Shown piece after piece: positions 1-8,759 of a DNA stretch of 64,000 bases; position 1 is the first letter of the stretch; each line of letters opens with the position of its first letter. The stretch is from the NCBI RefSeq assembly GCF_000067165.1, contig NC_010162.1:1860001-1924000 (forward strand), given 5' to 3'. This stretch comes from Sorangium cellulosum So ce56. Lineage in GTDB: Bacteria > Myxococcota_A > Polyangia > Polyangiales > Polyangiaceae. The position numbers and the translations under genes are program-made. Under the pieces are notes generated by a model. It was given only the letters and a program-made list of their open reading frames with translations. It was not told the DNA's origin and did not search any database.

Positions 1-226
1 ATGCGCACCACAAGGTTCGCTGTTTGCGCTCTGCGATCGATGACCGCCGAGCGCGGCTGTCGGGCCGTGGTGAGCGCGTGACCGAGAGAGAGGGACCCCA
101 GGTGGGGCGCCGGCCGCGGCGTCGTGCCGTGGGCGGCGCGCGGGTTGCGCCCCCGGTCGGATTGTGATGGACGCCCGCCGCTCCTCCGCGAAACCTTTGC
201 GGACCGCCCGTGTCCAAGGAGACGTG
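1..226. other. stretch without a supported gene upstream of the first lipoprotein gene
   Basis: A 26-codon open frame begins at base 1 and ends at a TGA at 79-81. It could be the tail of a gene entering from outside the window or chance. I see no other coding signal. The ribosome binding site of the next gene (AAGGAG, 216-221) lies at its right end. Confidence 0.4.
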
Positions 227-1927
227 ATGCCCTCCCACCTTCGCTCGCACTTCGCCTTCAACGCCCTCGCCGCCGCGCTCGGGCTCTCCCTCGCGGCCTG
301 CGCCGGGGCGCCTCCGCCCGCGCCGAACGCGCCGGTTTCGCCGGGGGACGGCCGCCCGGCGACCCCGCCGCCGGCGCCGCTCCCGGAGGAAGAGGCCTTC
401 GCCGTCCACGGCACGCTCAAGGACGAGTGGCTCCCGATCCTGAAGCCGGCGCCCTTCGATCCGAAGGCCGCGCTGGTCCCCCCGGCGCCGGCCGGCGTGC
501 CCGCCGCGCCGCGCGCCTGCGAGGCGTTCGTGCGGCGCGCCGCCGTCGCGCCGGCGCAGCCCTGCGGCGACGCGCAGGGCGCGATCGAGGCGCTCGACGC
601 CGCGCTCGCCGAGGACGACGCGGCGAAGCGCGACGCGCGGCTCGCGGGCGCCGAGGCGTGCGCGGGCCTCGAGGCGGGCCTCGCGCGCGCGCTCCGGGCC
701 GAGCTCGCGCCCATCACCTGCGGCGACGCCATCGCCGCGCCGCTCCTCGAAGCGCCGCCCGCCGCGCTCCGGGGCGACCTCTACCAGGTGCTGCTCGGCC
801 TGACGCTCTCCGCCCGGCTCGCGCGCACCGCGACCGAGCCGCCCACGCTGCGGCCGCCCTACGATGTCCAGCGCGTCCTCGCGTTCACCAAGGGGCCGCT
901 CTTCGCGTGGGTGACGGAGCAGGCCCGGGCGATCGAGGATCTCGGGCGGCGCGGCGTCGAGCTTCCGTTCTACGCGAAGGGCATCGTCGCCGTGGAGTCC
1001 GGGCGGGCGGACATGCGGCTCGTCGAGGCGGTCCGATCCGCGCCGCTGCCGGACGCCATGCGGAAGGACGCGGAGCTCGCCAACGTCTATTACGGCGAGC
1101 TCGATCAGCTGCTCGATCCCTGGAAGGCCCGCGGCCGTGACGCCGCGCTCGTCGGCCTGCGCGAGCTCTCGTCGGTCGGCGTCCTCCGCGACGCCCGCGT
1201 CGACGGCGCGCGCGAGATGCTCTCCCGCCTCTACGGCGGCCGGCGCGTCGACGCGCTGGACGCGCTGGAGCTGCCGCCGCTCGCGGCGGGCAGCCCTCCC
1301 TCGTCGGCCGTCGAGCGGCTCGCGGCCCGGCTGCCGACGTACTACGCGGGCCGCCTGATCGCGCCCGAGGCGGCGGCGCGGCCCGAGCTGCTGCGCGTCC
1401 TGCTCGGCCGGGGCGTCCCGCTCCAGCACCGCGCGGCGCTGCGCGCCGCGCAGCTCTCGCCCGAGTCGAGGCTGCTCTATGCGAGGGCGCGGCTCGAGCT
1501 CGGCCGGCTGTACTGGCGGGCCGTGGACTTCGATCAGGCGACCGCGCTGCTCGCGGCGTGGCCCGAGGACACCCCGCGCCCCGCCGAGGCGACGGCGCTG
1601 CTCGCGGTCGCGCTCGGCCTGCGCAACGGCCCCGAGGACGCGGCGCTCATGATGCGGCGCGCGCCGCTCGCGGGCCTCGGCCTGGGCGACCTCGCGGCGC
1701 TCGACTGGGTGGCCCGCGCGAAGCCCGCCTCGGCGTACGCGGGCATCGCGGCGTATGACGCGGCGCTCATCAAGCAGATCGCCGCCCCGCAGGGCGCGGA
1801 AGCGAGCTACTGGTCCGACGTGGCGGCGCGCTTCCGCGAGGCGCAGGCGCTCCTGACGGGGCCGCTGTCGAAGTCGGCGGAGGAGAGGGCGCGGGCGGCC
1901 GACGAGATCGCGCGGGCGGCGCGGTAG
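227..1927 (+). CDS. hypothetical outer-membrane or periplasmic lipoprotein, helical-repeat type
   Basis: The product is 566 aa. It begins with a lipoprotein signal peptide whose lipobox ends LSLAAC, so Cys25 would be lipidated and the protein anchored in the cell envelope. A Pro/Ala-rich linker (about residues 27-55) follows, then a long Ala/Leu/Arg-rich helical body. Stretches near the C-terminus, such as the one around LGRLYWRAVDFDQATALL, look TPR-like. I chose the ATG at 227 because AAGGAG sits five bases upstream; an open frame extends back to 164 without a comparable site. The gene stands alone and converges with the Gly-rich gene on the other strand. I do not recognise a characterised family; the TPR-like reading is an inference. 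Confidence 0.8.
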   Translation: MPSHLRSHFAFNALAAALGLSLAACAGAPPPAPNAPVSPGDGRPATPPPAPLPEEEAFAVHGTLKDEWLPILKPAPFDPKAALVPPAPAGVPAAPRACEAFVRRAAVAPAQPCGDAQGAIEALDAALAEDDAAKRDARLAGAEACAGLEAGLARALRAELAPITCGDAIAAPLLEAPPAALRGDLYQVLLGLTLSARLARTATEPPTLRPPYDVQRVLAFTKGPLFAWVTEQARAIEDLGRRGVELPFYAKGIVAVESGRADMRLVEAVRSAPLPDAMRKDAELANVYYGELDQLLDPWKARGRDAALVGLRELSSVGVLRDARVDGAREMLSRLYGGRRVDALDALELPPLAAGSPPSSAVERLAARLPTYYAGRLIAPEAAARPELLRVLLGRGVPLQHRAALRAAQLSPESRLLYARARLELGRLYWRAVDFDQATALLAAWPEDTPRPAEATALLAVALGLRNGPEDAALMMRRAPLAGLGLGDLAALDWVARAKPASAYAGIAAYDAALIKQIAAPQGAEASYWSDVAARFREAQALLTGPLSKSAEERARAADEIARAAR

Positions 1928-1965
1928 CGGCGGCGCGCTGCTAGAGCGACGGTCACCCGCTTCGG

Positions 1966-2046
1966 ATACGGGCCCACCTCGGCGTTTTCGGTGCTCAGCG
2001 CACTGGAGTGCGCTTGCGCGCCGAAAACGCCGATCTGGACCCGTCT
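1966..2046. terminator. nested inverted repeat between convergent genes, probable bidirectional terminator
   Basis: A perfect 12-bp inverted repeat, CGGCGTTTTCGG at 1980-1991 and CCGAAAACGCCG at 2021-2032, encloses a second short palindrome (GCGCACT..AGTGCGC). It is flanked by imperfectly pairing GGGCCCA/TGGACCC arms. Two more small hairpins (GTCTC..GAGAC, CTCTGCT..AGCAGAG) follow before 2100. The position between two converging genes fits transcription termination, although there is no downstream T run, so this is an inference from structure. Confidence 0.45.
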
Positions 2047-2178
2047 CCTGTGCGGGAGACCGCCGCTCTGCTCTGCGTGTAGCAGAGGTGGGCGGAAACC
2101 GCTGTAGATTGGCCGCTTCGCGAGCCCGCCGGTGCCGGTGCCGGCCGCCCTACCCGAAGCGCCGGCGCTGCCAGCGGT

Positions 2179-3375
2179 CTACGGATCGATGAGCCAAGGA
2201 CCACCCGCGCCGCCCGCGCCGCCGTTGGCGCCAGCGCCGTCGCCGCCGTCGCCGCCGCCGCCGCCGTCGCCGCCGTCGACGCCCGCGCCGCCCGCGCCGC
2301 CCGCGCCGCCCGCGCCGCCCGCGCCGCCGGTGCCGCCCGCGCCGCCGGTGCCGCCCGCGCCGCCGGTGCCGCCCGCGCCGCCCGCGCCGCCCGCGCCGCC
2401 GGTGCCGCCCGCGCCGCCGGGGTCCACGTACGGGCCCGGGTCGATCAGACCGCCGCCGATCGCGGCCAGATCATAGATGAGGTCGGTATCGAAATAGACC
2501 CCGATCGGCCTGTAAGCGATGCCAGAGCCCACGATGGCGGTCTCCGCTGCATGGGTCTCCCAGTTCCAGCCGACGGTGCTGACGATATCCCAGGTGTATT
2601 GCTGGTAGACCGGATAGGCCGAGACCCGCGCGAGCGCGGCCGTGGGCACGAACAGGACCGAGGTCGCGTCGAGCGCGACGGTCGCGCTCACGTCGAAGCC
2701 GACCGCCCTGGTGATCTGCTCGTCCGACGGCACGCAATCCTCCAGCGGGTCCGGTGTGGGCTGGGCGCCCGAGGACGTGTCGCCGCCCGACGTGGCCGAG
2801 GAAGGCTGAGGACCCCAGGTGCCGCCGCCCGGCATGCCCGGCGCGGGCTGATAACTCCAGCCGCCGCCGCTGCCCGGCATTCCCGTCGATGGCAGAGGGC
2901 CCCAGGTGTCGTCGCCGCCCGGTTGGCCGCCCGGCAACCCCGGGATGGGCTGGAAGAACCCGAACGGCGCGTCCTCCGAGAGCGCCGGAAAGGGCCAGAG
3001 GTCGTTGGGGGCGCGACTGTCCCGCGCGCCCGCCACGGGCCGGGGCGGGGGCAGCCTGGGCGCGGTGGTGCTCAGCACGCGCACCGCCGGCGTGACGCTC
3101 GCTGACACGGAGACGCTGAGGGTCCGCGGGCCGAACCCCTCCGCCACGCGGAGCAAATGGGCGGCGTCCTCCCAGTGGAACGTTTCCGGTAGAACAAGGA
3201 CGTTCGTGATCGTCTGACCAAAACACAGGCGCTGCCGGGCCTCGCCGACCCCGGCTCGCACCCCGCTGTCCGCGCGCTCGGGCACCTCGGACGCCTCGCG
3301 CGGGCTCACGCAAGTGATGGATGGAACGAGCAGAATCGCCGTGCCGAGCACGCGCTTCACGTCAGGAACGAACAT
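2179..3375 (-). CDS. secreted protein with Pro/Gly-rich middle and C-terminal GGAGGTGGAGG-type repeats
   Basis: The 398-aa product starts with a hydrophobic export signal (VLGTAILLVPSIT) ending at Cys22. The residues before that Cys do not match a good lipobox, so lipidation is uncertain. About residues 100-215 are rich in Pro, Gly, Trp and Ser, with repeats of the form PGMPGGGTWGPQP. A globular part of roughly 110 residues follows. The last 75 or so residues are almost pure Gly/Ala/Thr repeats ending in PWLIDP. The ATG at 3375 is preferred over the GTG at 3381 because AGGGGAG lies five bases before it but abuts the GTG. The function is unknown. The repeats resemble those of the three lipoproteins at 27-32 kb, but the globular domain does not. 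Confidence 0.75.
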   Translation of the reverse strand: MFVPDVKRVLGTAILLVPSITCVSPREASEVPERADSGVRAGVGEARQRLCFGQTITNVLVLPETFHWEDAAHLLRVAEGFGPRTLSVSVSASVTPAVRVLSTTAPRLPPPRPVAGARDSRAPNDLWPFPALSEDAPFGFFQPIPGLPGGQPGGDDTWGPLPSTGMPGSGGGWSYQPAPGMPGGGTWGPQPSSATSGGDTSSGAQPTPDPLEDCVPSDEQITRAVGFDVSATVALDATSVLFVPTAALARVSAYPVYQQYTWDIVSTVGWNWETHAAETAIVGSGIAYRPIGVYFDTDLIYDLAAIGGGLIDPGPYVDPGGAGGTGGAGGAGGAGGTGGAGGTGGAGGTGGAGGAGGAGGAGGAGVDGGDGGGGGDGGDGAGANGGAGGAGGPWLIDP

Positions 3376-3815
3376 GTTCACTCCCCTGGGTTGCAGTCGA
3401 AGCAGCGACGGACGGAGCCGAACAGGCGTGGAGAGCGCATAGGAACCGATCGTCGCTCTCGGCGTCCTGGTGTCCCGGGAGGCCTCTTCTTCCGAGAGAG
3501 CGTCGATCGGAGTCCGGTAGCCAGCCCGTGAACGCTGTGAGCGCAGGAGTCCGGTGCGACCAGCTCGATGAGCATAGAAGGCCTATGCGGTGCCCCTGCA
3601 TGCAAGAAGCGGGGAGCGGCCGGGAGAGGACGGGGGTGGGCGCCGCGCGGAGGGGCGGCGCGCGGGGCGGGCTCCGCATGTCGTTGTCCTCGATGTGCGT
3701 GTGGGCGGCGTCGGCGTGGGCGGCGGCCACGCCCTGCTGCTGGATCCACGGTACGCGGGGATGACGAAGAGTGGAGGCCTGTTCTGCATGAGGCGCGCGA
3801 AGCCAGGCCCGCCGG
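3376..3815. other. intergenic stretch between the Gly-rich gene and the kdp operator region
   Basis: Several short open frames occur on both strands here, but none has a ribosome binding site or a recognisable product. The stretch should contain the promoter of the minus-strand gene starting at 3375. I see no convincing -35/-10 pair. Confidence 0.4.
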
Positions 3816-3966
3816 CGTCAAGGAGCCGTCAAGAGGCGGTCGGGCACCGTCAAGAGATCGTCAACCCGCTCGCAGGTGCGGGGGGGGGGAAGGCCGAGCG
3901 GCGGGATCCCGCCGTCTTGATACTTTCTTGACGAGGGGCCCCCTCGGTTTGACGGTCCCTTGACCC
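3816..3966. promoter_or_regulatory. candidate KdpE operator: eight CGTCAAG half-sites in two facing quartets
   Basis: On the + strand CGTCAA occurs at 3816, 3827, 3848 and 3859. On the opposite strand the same motif (read as TTGA on +) occurs at 3917, 3928, 3949 and 3960. Both quartets have exactly the same spacing, 11, 21 and 11 bp, so the whole array is dyad-symmetric about 3890. Pairs of 7-bp half-sites repeated every 11 bp are the usual arrangement for OmpR/PhoB-family response regulators. The array ends 81 bp before the first kdp ORF, and the operon encodes such a regulator (KdpE). The two promoter-proximal copies, TTGACG and TTGACC, could also act as a -35 element. A run of ten G (3880-3889) and the palindrome GGCGGGATCCCGCC (3900-3913) lie between the quartets. 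Assignment to KdpE rather than to a PhoP-like regulator is inferred. Confidence 0.6.
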
Positions 3967-4047
3967 GCGCGGAACTACGTTCTGTCCCGCTCGGCCGGCG
4001 CGGGCGCCGCGGCGTCTGCGGCGTCCGATGGCCCCGATGAGGTCGCC

Positions 4048-4128
4048 ATGGACATGGTCTACCTGGGACTGACGGTCACCTGTTTTTTGCTGTTTGCAGG
4101 GCTCATCCAGCTCTGTGAAAGGGTCTGA
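4048..4128 (+). CDS. 26-residue membrane peptide heading the kdp operon
   Basis: A 27-codon frame starts at ATG 4048 and ends six bases before kdpF. The product begins MDMVYLGLTV and ends LIQLCERV: one hydrophobic helix followed by a short charged tail. Similar tiny ORFs starting MD..YL and ending in LCER are, to my recollection, frequent directly upstream of kdpF in other bacteria, usually unannotated. The tight spacing to kdpF supports translation. It may be an accessory subunit of the Kdp complex, but that is an inference. Confidence 0.6.
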   Translation: MDMVYLGLTVTCFLLFAGLIQLCERV

Positions 4129-4133
4129 GCGCC

Positions 4134-4226
4134 ATGATCGCGTTCACCTGGATCTCGGGCGCACTCGCCCTGGGGCTCCTGTTTTACCTGATCTTCGCCC
4201 TCCTCAAGCCGGAGCGCCTGTCATGA
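4134..4226 (+). CDS. kdpF: KdpF, small stabilising subunit of the Kdp potassium pump
   Basis: This 30-residue peptide (MIAFTWISGALALGLLFYLI, then FALLKPERLS) is one transmembrane helix ending in the KPE(R/K) motif typical of KdpF. In the family it sits at the KdpA-KdpB interface in the membrane and stabilises the ATPase complex. Its TGA overlaps the start of kdpA as ATGA (4223-4226), so the two are translationally coupled. Confidence 0.9.
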   Translation: MIAFTWISGALALGLLFYLIFALLKPERLS

Positions 4227-5965
4227 CCGCCAGCGGCGCGCTTCAACCAGCGCTCTACCTCGCCGTCCTCATCGGCCTCTCCGTCCCGCTCGGCACGTAC
4301 ATGGCGCGGGTCTACCAGGGCGAGCGCGGCCTCATGGCCAGCGTCCTCGGGCCGCTCGAGCGGCTCGCCTACCGCGCCGCGGGCGTGCGTCCCGATCAGG
4401 AGATGCGCTGGAAGGACTACGCCTTCGCGGTGCTCGCGTTCAACCTGGCCGGGCTCCTCGTCCTCTATGCCCTCCAGCGACTCCAGGGCGTCCTCCCGCT
4501 GAACCCCGAAGGCATGGCCGCCGTTCCGCCCGATCTCGCGTTCAACACGGCAGCGAGCTTCGCCTCCAACACGAACTGGCAGGCGTACGGCGGCGAGTCG
4601 ACGCTGAGCTATCTCACGCAGATGGCCGGGCTCGGGGTGCAGAACTTCGTGTCCGCCGCGACCGGAATGGCCGTGCTCGTCGCGCTGATCCGCGGGATCA
4701 CGCGGAAGACGGCGGATACCGTCGGGAGCTTCTGGGTCGATCTCGTCCGGAGCACCCTTTACATCCTCCTGCCGCTCTCGCTCCTGCTCGCAGTCCTCCT
4801 CGTGTCCCAGGGGGTCGTGCAGGGCTTCGGCGGGCACCAGAGCGCGTCGCTGCTCCAGGCCGTCAAGGACCAGGGCGGCAGCGCGGTCGTCGAGCAGGTG
4901 ATCCCGATGGGGCCAGCGGCCTCGCAGATCGCGATCAAGCAGCTCGGGACGAACGGCGGCGGGTTCTTCAACGTGAACTCGGCGCACCCGCTCGAGAACC
5001 CGACGGCCCTCTCGAACTTCCTCGAGATGCTCGCGATCCTGCTCATCCCCGCCGCGCTGTGCCACACGTTCGGCAGGATGGTGGGCGACAGGCGCCAGGG
5101 CTGGGCCGTCCTCGCCGCGATGACGGCCATCTTCGCCGTCCTCCTCGTCGCGTGCGTCGCCTCGGAGCAGGCGGGCAACCCTGCGCTCTCCGCCCTGGGC
5201 GTCGATCAGGCGGCGAGCGCGCTCCAGGCAGGCGGCAACATGGAAGGGAAGGAGGCGCGCTTCGGCATCACCAGCTCCGCCCTCTGGGCGACCGCCACCA
5301 CGGCGGCCTCGAACGGCTCCGTCAACGCGATGCACGACTCCTTCACGCCCCTCGGCGGGCTCGTGCCCCTCTGGCTCATGCAGCTCGGCGAGGTGGTCTT
5401 CGGCGGCGTCGGCTCCGGCCTCTACGGCATGCTGATGTTCGTCGTCATCGCCGTCTTCGTGGCCGGCCTGATGGTGGGGCGCACGCCGGAGTACCTGGGC
5501 AAGAAGATCGAGGCGTTCGAGATGAAGATGGCGTCCCTGGTCGTGCTCTTTCCGGCGATCACGGTCCTCGTCGGCACCGCGATCGCCGTGACGACCGAGG
5601 GAGGGCAGAAGGGCGTCTTCAACCCGGGGCCGCATGGGTTCAGCGAGGTGCTCTATGCGTTCTCGTCCGGCGCGAACAACAACGGCAGCGCCTTCGGCGG
5701 CCTCGGCGCGAACAGCCCCTTCTACAACACCGCCATCGGCGTCGCGATGCTCGTCGGCCGCTACGCGGTGATCGTCCCCGTGCTCGCGCTGGCGGGCTCG
5801 CTCGCGCGGAAGAAGCTCGTGCCGGCCGGCCCGGGCACGCTGCCCACGCACACGCCGCTGTTCGTCGGGCTCCTGACGGGCACCGTGCTGCTCGTCGGAG
5901 CGCTCACGTTCGTCCCCGCGCTCGCGCTCGGTCCGGTCGTCGAGCACCTGGAGATGACGCGATGA
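4223..5965 (+). CDS. kdpA: KdpA, potassium-binding channel-like subunit of the Kdp ATPase
   Basis: The 580-aa product matches KdpA in length and content. It has about ten transmembrane segments and the selectivity-filter-like loops of the superfamily of K+ transporters, visible as SFASNTNWQAYGGE, QLGTNGGGFFNVNSAHPLENP, SNGSVNAMHDSFTP and SSGANNNGSAFGGL. It takes up K+ from the periplasm and passes it to KdpB. The start is the ATG that overlaps the kdpF stop; the frame is open further upstream only by chance. The stop overlaps the kdpB start (ATGA at 5962). Nothing looks truncated or unusual. Confidence 0.98.
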   Translation: MTASGALQPALYLAVLIGLSVPLGTYMARVYQGERGLMASVLGPLERLAYRAAGVRPDQEMRWKDYAFAVLAFNLAGLLVLYALQRLQGVLPLNPEGMAAVPPDLAFNTAASFASNTNWQAYGGESTLSYLTQMAGLGVQNFVSAATGMAVLVALIRGITRKTADTVGSFWVDLVRSTLYILLPLSLLLAVLLVSQGVVQGFGGHQSASLLQAVKDQGGSAVVEQVIPMGPAASQIAIKQLGTNGGGFFNVNSAHPLENPTALSNFLEMLAILLIPAALCHTFGRMVGDRRQGWAVLAAMTAIFAVLLVACVASEQAGNPALSALGVDQAASALQAGGNMEGKEARFGITSSALWATATTAASNGSVNAMHDSFTPLGGLVPLWLMQLGEVVFGGVGSGLYGMLMFVVIAVFVAGLMVGRTPEYLGKKIEAFEMKMASLVVLFPAITVLVGTAIAVTTEGGQKGVFNPGPHGFSEVLYAFSSGANNNGSAFGGLGANSPFYNTAIGVAMLVGRYAVIVPVLALAGSLARKKLVPAGPGTLPTHTPLFVGLLTGTVLLVGALTFVPALALGPVVEHLEMTR

Positions 5966-8154
5966 CCATGCACCTTCACACGACCGGGATCGCCAGGGCC
6001 AAGCCCGGGGCCCCCGCGCCCCCGCCCCCCGAGCTGTCGCCGCCGCCGAGGCCGCGCCACCCGTCCCGCGACGTGGAGGGGAAGAAGACCGCGGCGAGGC
6101 CGCTCTTCGACCCGGCGATCGTCAAGCCGGCGATCGTCGCGGCGTTCCGCAAGCTCGACCCGCGCCACCAGGCGCGCAACCCGGTGATGTTCGTTGTCCT
6201 CGCCGGGAGCGCGCTCACCACGGCCCTGTTCGTGCACGCGCTCTTGAGCGAGCGCGAGGGCGAGGAGCCGGCCGGGTTCATCCTCGCCGTCTCCCTCTGG
6301 CTCTGGTTCACCGTGCTCTTCGCGAACTTCGCGGAGGCCGTGGCCGAGGGGCGCGGCAAGGCGCAGGCCGACACGCTCCGCAAGGCGCGGCGCGACGTCG
6401 AGGCCGTGAAGCTCGCCCGCCCGGAGCGCGACGCGGAGCGGGTCGCCGTGCCCGCGTCGAGCCTCCGGAGGGGAGACCTCGTGCTCGTCGAGGCGGGCGC
6501 GATCATCCCCGGTGACGGCGATGTCGTCGTCGGCGTCGCGTCCGTCGACGAGAGCGCCGTCACGGGCGAGAGCGCCCCGGTGGTGCGGGAGAGCGGCGGC
6601 GACCGGAGCGCCGTCACGGGCGGGACGCGCGTCCTGTCCGACTGGCTCGTCCTCCGCATCTCCGCGAACCCCGGCGAGGCGTTCCTCGACCGGATGATCT
6701 CGATGGTCGAAGGGGCGAAGCGCAAGAAGACGCCGAACGAGATCGCGCTCGACATCCTGCTCGCCGCGCTCACGATCGTGTTCCTCCTCGCGACCGTGAC
6801 GCTGCTGCCGTACTCGGTCTTCAGCGTGCGGGCGGCAGGGCAGGGGACCCCGATCAGCATCACCGTGCTCACGGCGCTGCTCGTGTGCCTGATCCCGACG
6901 ACGATCGGCGGGCTCCTCTCGGCGATCGGCATCGCCGGGATGGACCGCATGATCCAGGCGAACGTCATCGCCATGTCGGGCCGCGCCGTCGAGGCCGCCG
7001 GCGACGTGGACGTGCTGCTGCTCGACAAGACCGGCACGATCACGCTCGGCAACCGGCAGGCGACGGCGCTCCTCCCGACGGACGGGGTCGAGGCCAGGGC
7101 GCTCGCCGACGCCGCGCAGCTCGCGTCGCTCGCCGACGAGACCCCCGAGGGGCGCAGCGTCGTCGTGCTCGCCAAGGAGAAGTACGGCCTGCGCGAGCGC
7201 GATCTCTCGGCCCTCGGCGCCCGCTTCGTCCCCTTCTCCGCGCAGACCCGGATGAGCGGCGTCGACAGCGGCGCGCGCGAGATCCGGAAGGGCGCCTTCG
7301 ATGCGATCGAGGCCTACGTCAAGGAGAAGGGCGGAGCGGTCCCGTCCGCGGTGCGGGCGGCGACGGAGGCCATCGCCCGGAAGGGCGGCACGCCGCTCGT
7401 GGTCGCCGAGGGCGGCGAGGTGCTGGGCGTCATCCACCTCAAGGACATCGTGAAGGGCGGCATCAAGGAGCGCTTCGGCGACCTCCGGCGCATGGGGATC
7501 AAGACGGTGATGATCACGGGCGACAACCCGCTCACCGCCGCGGCCATCGCCGCCGAGGCCGGCGTCGACGATTTCCTGGCGCAGGCCACGCCCGAGGCGA
7601 AGCTGAAGATGATCCGCGATTACCAGGCGGGCGGCCGGCTCGTCGCCATGACCGGCGACGGGACGAACGACGCCCCCGCGCTGGCGCAGGCGGACGTCGC
7701 GGTCGCCATGAACACGGGCACCCAGGCCGCGAAGGAGGCCGGGAACATGGTCGACCTCGACTCCAACCCGACCAAGCTCATCGAGATCGTCGAGATCGGC
7801 AAGCAGCTCCTGATGACGCGGGGCGCGCTCACGACCTTCAGCCTGGCGAACGACGTCGCGAAGTACTTCGCCATCATCCCGGCGGCCTTCGTCTCGACGT
7901 ACCCTGCGCTCGGGCGGCTCAACGTGATGGGGCTCGCCACGCCGCGGAGCGCCGTGCTCTCCGCGGTGATCTTCAACGCGCTGATCATCGTCGCGCTCAT
8001 CCCGCTCGCGCTCCGGGGCATCCGCTACCGATCCGTCGGCGCGGAGCGGATGCTCCGCAGGAACCTGCTCGTCTACGGCGCCGGCGGGCTCATCGTGCCG
8101 TTCGTGGGGATCAAAGGGATCGATCTCCTCCTCTCCGCCCTCGGCCTCGTCTGA
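5962..8154 (+). CDS. kdpB: KdpB, catalytic P-type ATPase subunit of the Kdp pump
   Basis: The 730-aa product carries all P-type ATPase signatures: TGES at residues 201-204 (actuator domain), the phosphorylation motif DKTGT with Asp355, and GDGTNDAPAL in the hinge. Membrane helices flank the cytoplasmic domains. It hydrolyses ATP to drive K+ import through KdpA. Ser204 matches the serine phosphorylated in E. coli KdpB under high K+. Compared with about 680 residues in E. coli, the protein has an N-terminal extension of some 45 residues rich in Pro and Ala (PGAPAPPPPELSPPPRPRHP). The ATG at 5962 overlaps the kdpA stop. An ATG six bases later is an alternative that hardly changes the product. 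Confidence 0.97.
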   Translation: MTMHLHTTGIARAKPGAPAPPPPELSPPPRPRHPSRDVEGKKTAARPLFDPAIVKPAIVAAFRKLDPRHQARNPVMFVVLAGSALTTALFVHALLSEREGEEPAGFILAVSLWLWFTVLFANFAEAVAEGRGKAQADTLRKARRDVEAVKLARPERDAERVAVPASSLRRGDLVLVEAGAIIPGDGDVVVGVASVDESAVTGESAPVVRESGGDRSAVTGGTRVLSDWLVLRISANPGEAFLDRMISMVEGAKRKKTPNEIALDILLAALTIVFLLATVTLLPYSVFSVRAAGQGTPISITVLTALLVCLIPTTIGGLLSAIGIAGMDRMIQANVIAMSGRAVEAAGDVDVLLLDKTGTITLGNRQATALLPTDGVEARALADAAQLASLADETPEGRSVVVLAKEKYGLRERDLSALGARFVPFSAQTRMSGVDSGAREIRKGAFDAIEAYVKEKGGAVPSAVRAATEAIARKGGTPLVVAEGGEVLGVIHLKDIVKGGIKERFGDLRRMGIKTVMITGDNPLTAAAIAAEAGVDDFLAQATPEAKLKMIRDYQAGGRLVAMTGDGTNDAPALAQADVAVAMNTGTQAAKEAGNMVDLDSNPTKLIEIVEIGKQLLMTRGALTTFSLANDVAKYFAIIPAAFVSTYPALGRLNVMGLATPRSAVLSAVIFNALIIVALIPLALRGIRYRSVGAERMLRRNLLVYGAGGLIVPFVGIKGIDLLLSALGLV

Positions 8155-8174
8155 GGTCCCAAGGAAAGAACACC

Positions 8175-8747
8175 ATGCTCGCGCACCTGCGACCCGCCCT
8201 CGTCCTGCTCCTCGTCCTCACCGGCCTCACGGGGTTCGCCTACCCGCTGCTCTCGACCGCCATCGCGCAGGCCGCGTTCCCCCATCAGGCGCACGGCAGC
8301 CTCGTGCGGAAGGACGGCCGCGTGGTCGGATCGACCCTGCTCGGCCAGCCGTTCGACGACCCGCGCTACTTCTGGGGGCGGCCCTCGGCGACGAGCCCTG
8401 TGCCCTACGCGGGGCAGGCCTCCGCCGGGAGCAACCTCGGGCCCACGAACCCCGCCTTGGCCGAGGCGGTCAAGGCCCGGGTCGACGCGCTCCGCGCCGC
8501 GGATCCCGAGGGCGCCGCGCCGGTGCCGGTCGACCTGGTGACGGCCTCCGGCAGCGGCCTCGATCCCCACATCAGCCCCGCGGGGGCGGAGCACCAGGTG
8601 CGGCGCGTGGCGCGGGCGCGCGGCCTCTCCGAGGCCGAGGTGCGCCGGTTCGTCGCGCGGCACACCGAGGGGCGCCTGCTCGGGCTCCTCGGCGAGCCCC
8701 ACGTGAACGTGCTCCTCCTGAACCTCGCCCTCGACGGCGCCCGCTGA
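8175..8747 (+). CDS. kdpC: KdpC, K(+)-transporting ATPase subunit C
   Basis: This 190-aa protein has one N-terminal transmembrane helix (LVLLLVLTGLTGFAYPLLST) and a periplasmic domain. Family landmarks are visible: GQPFDDPRYFWGRPSA, SNLGPTNPAL, VTASGSGLDPHISP and VNVLLLNLAL. KdpC is the essential accessory subunit of the KdpFABC complex. An AAGGAAAG ribosome binding site (8161-8168) precedes the ATG. The gene lies 20 bp after kdpB and 12 bp before kdpD, so all are probably on one mRNA. Confidence 0.97.
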   Translation: MLAHLRPALVLLLVLTGLTGFAYPLLSTAIAQAAFPHQAHGSLVRKDGRVVGSTLLGQPFDDPRYFWGRPSATSPVPYAGQASAGSNLGPTNPALAEAVKARVDALRAADPEGAAPVPVDLVTASGSGLDPHISPAGAEHQVRRVARARGLSEAEVRRFVARHTEGRLLGLLGEPHVNVLLLNLALDGAR

Positions 8748-8759
8748 GGAGAGCGCGAG

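Noticed and set aside
2132..2476. Plus-strand poly-Pro/Ala frame
   Set aside because: It is the complement of the Gly-rich repeat codons of the minus-strand gene and has no signal peptide or ribosome binding site.
3880..3889. G10 tract as a phase-variation switch
   Set aside because: It lies in an intergenic operator region rather than in a gene or between -35 and -10 boxes, so only length variation between isolates would support it.
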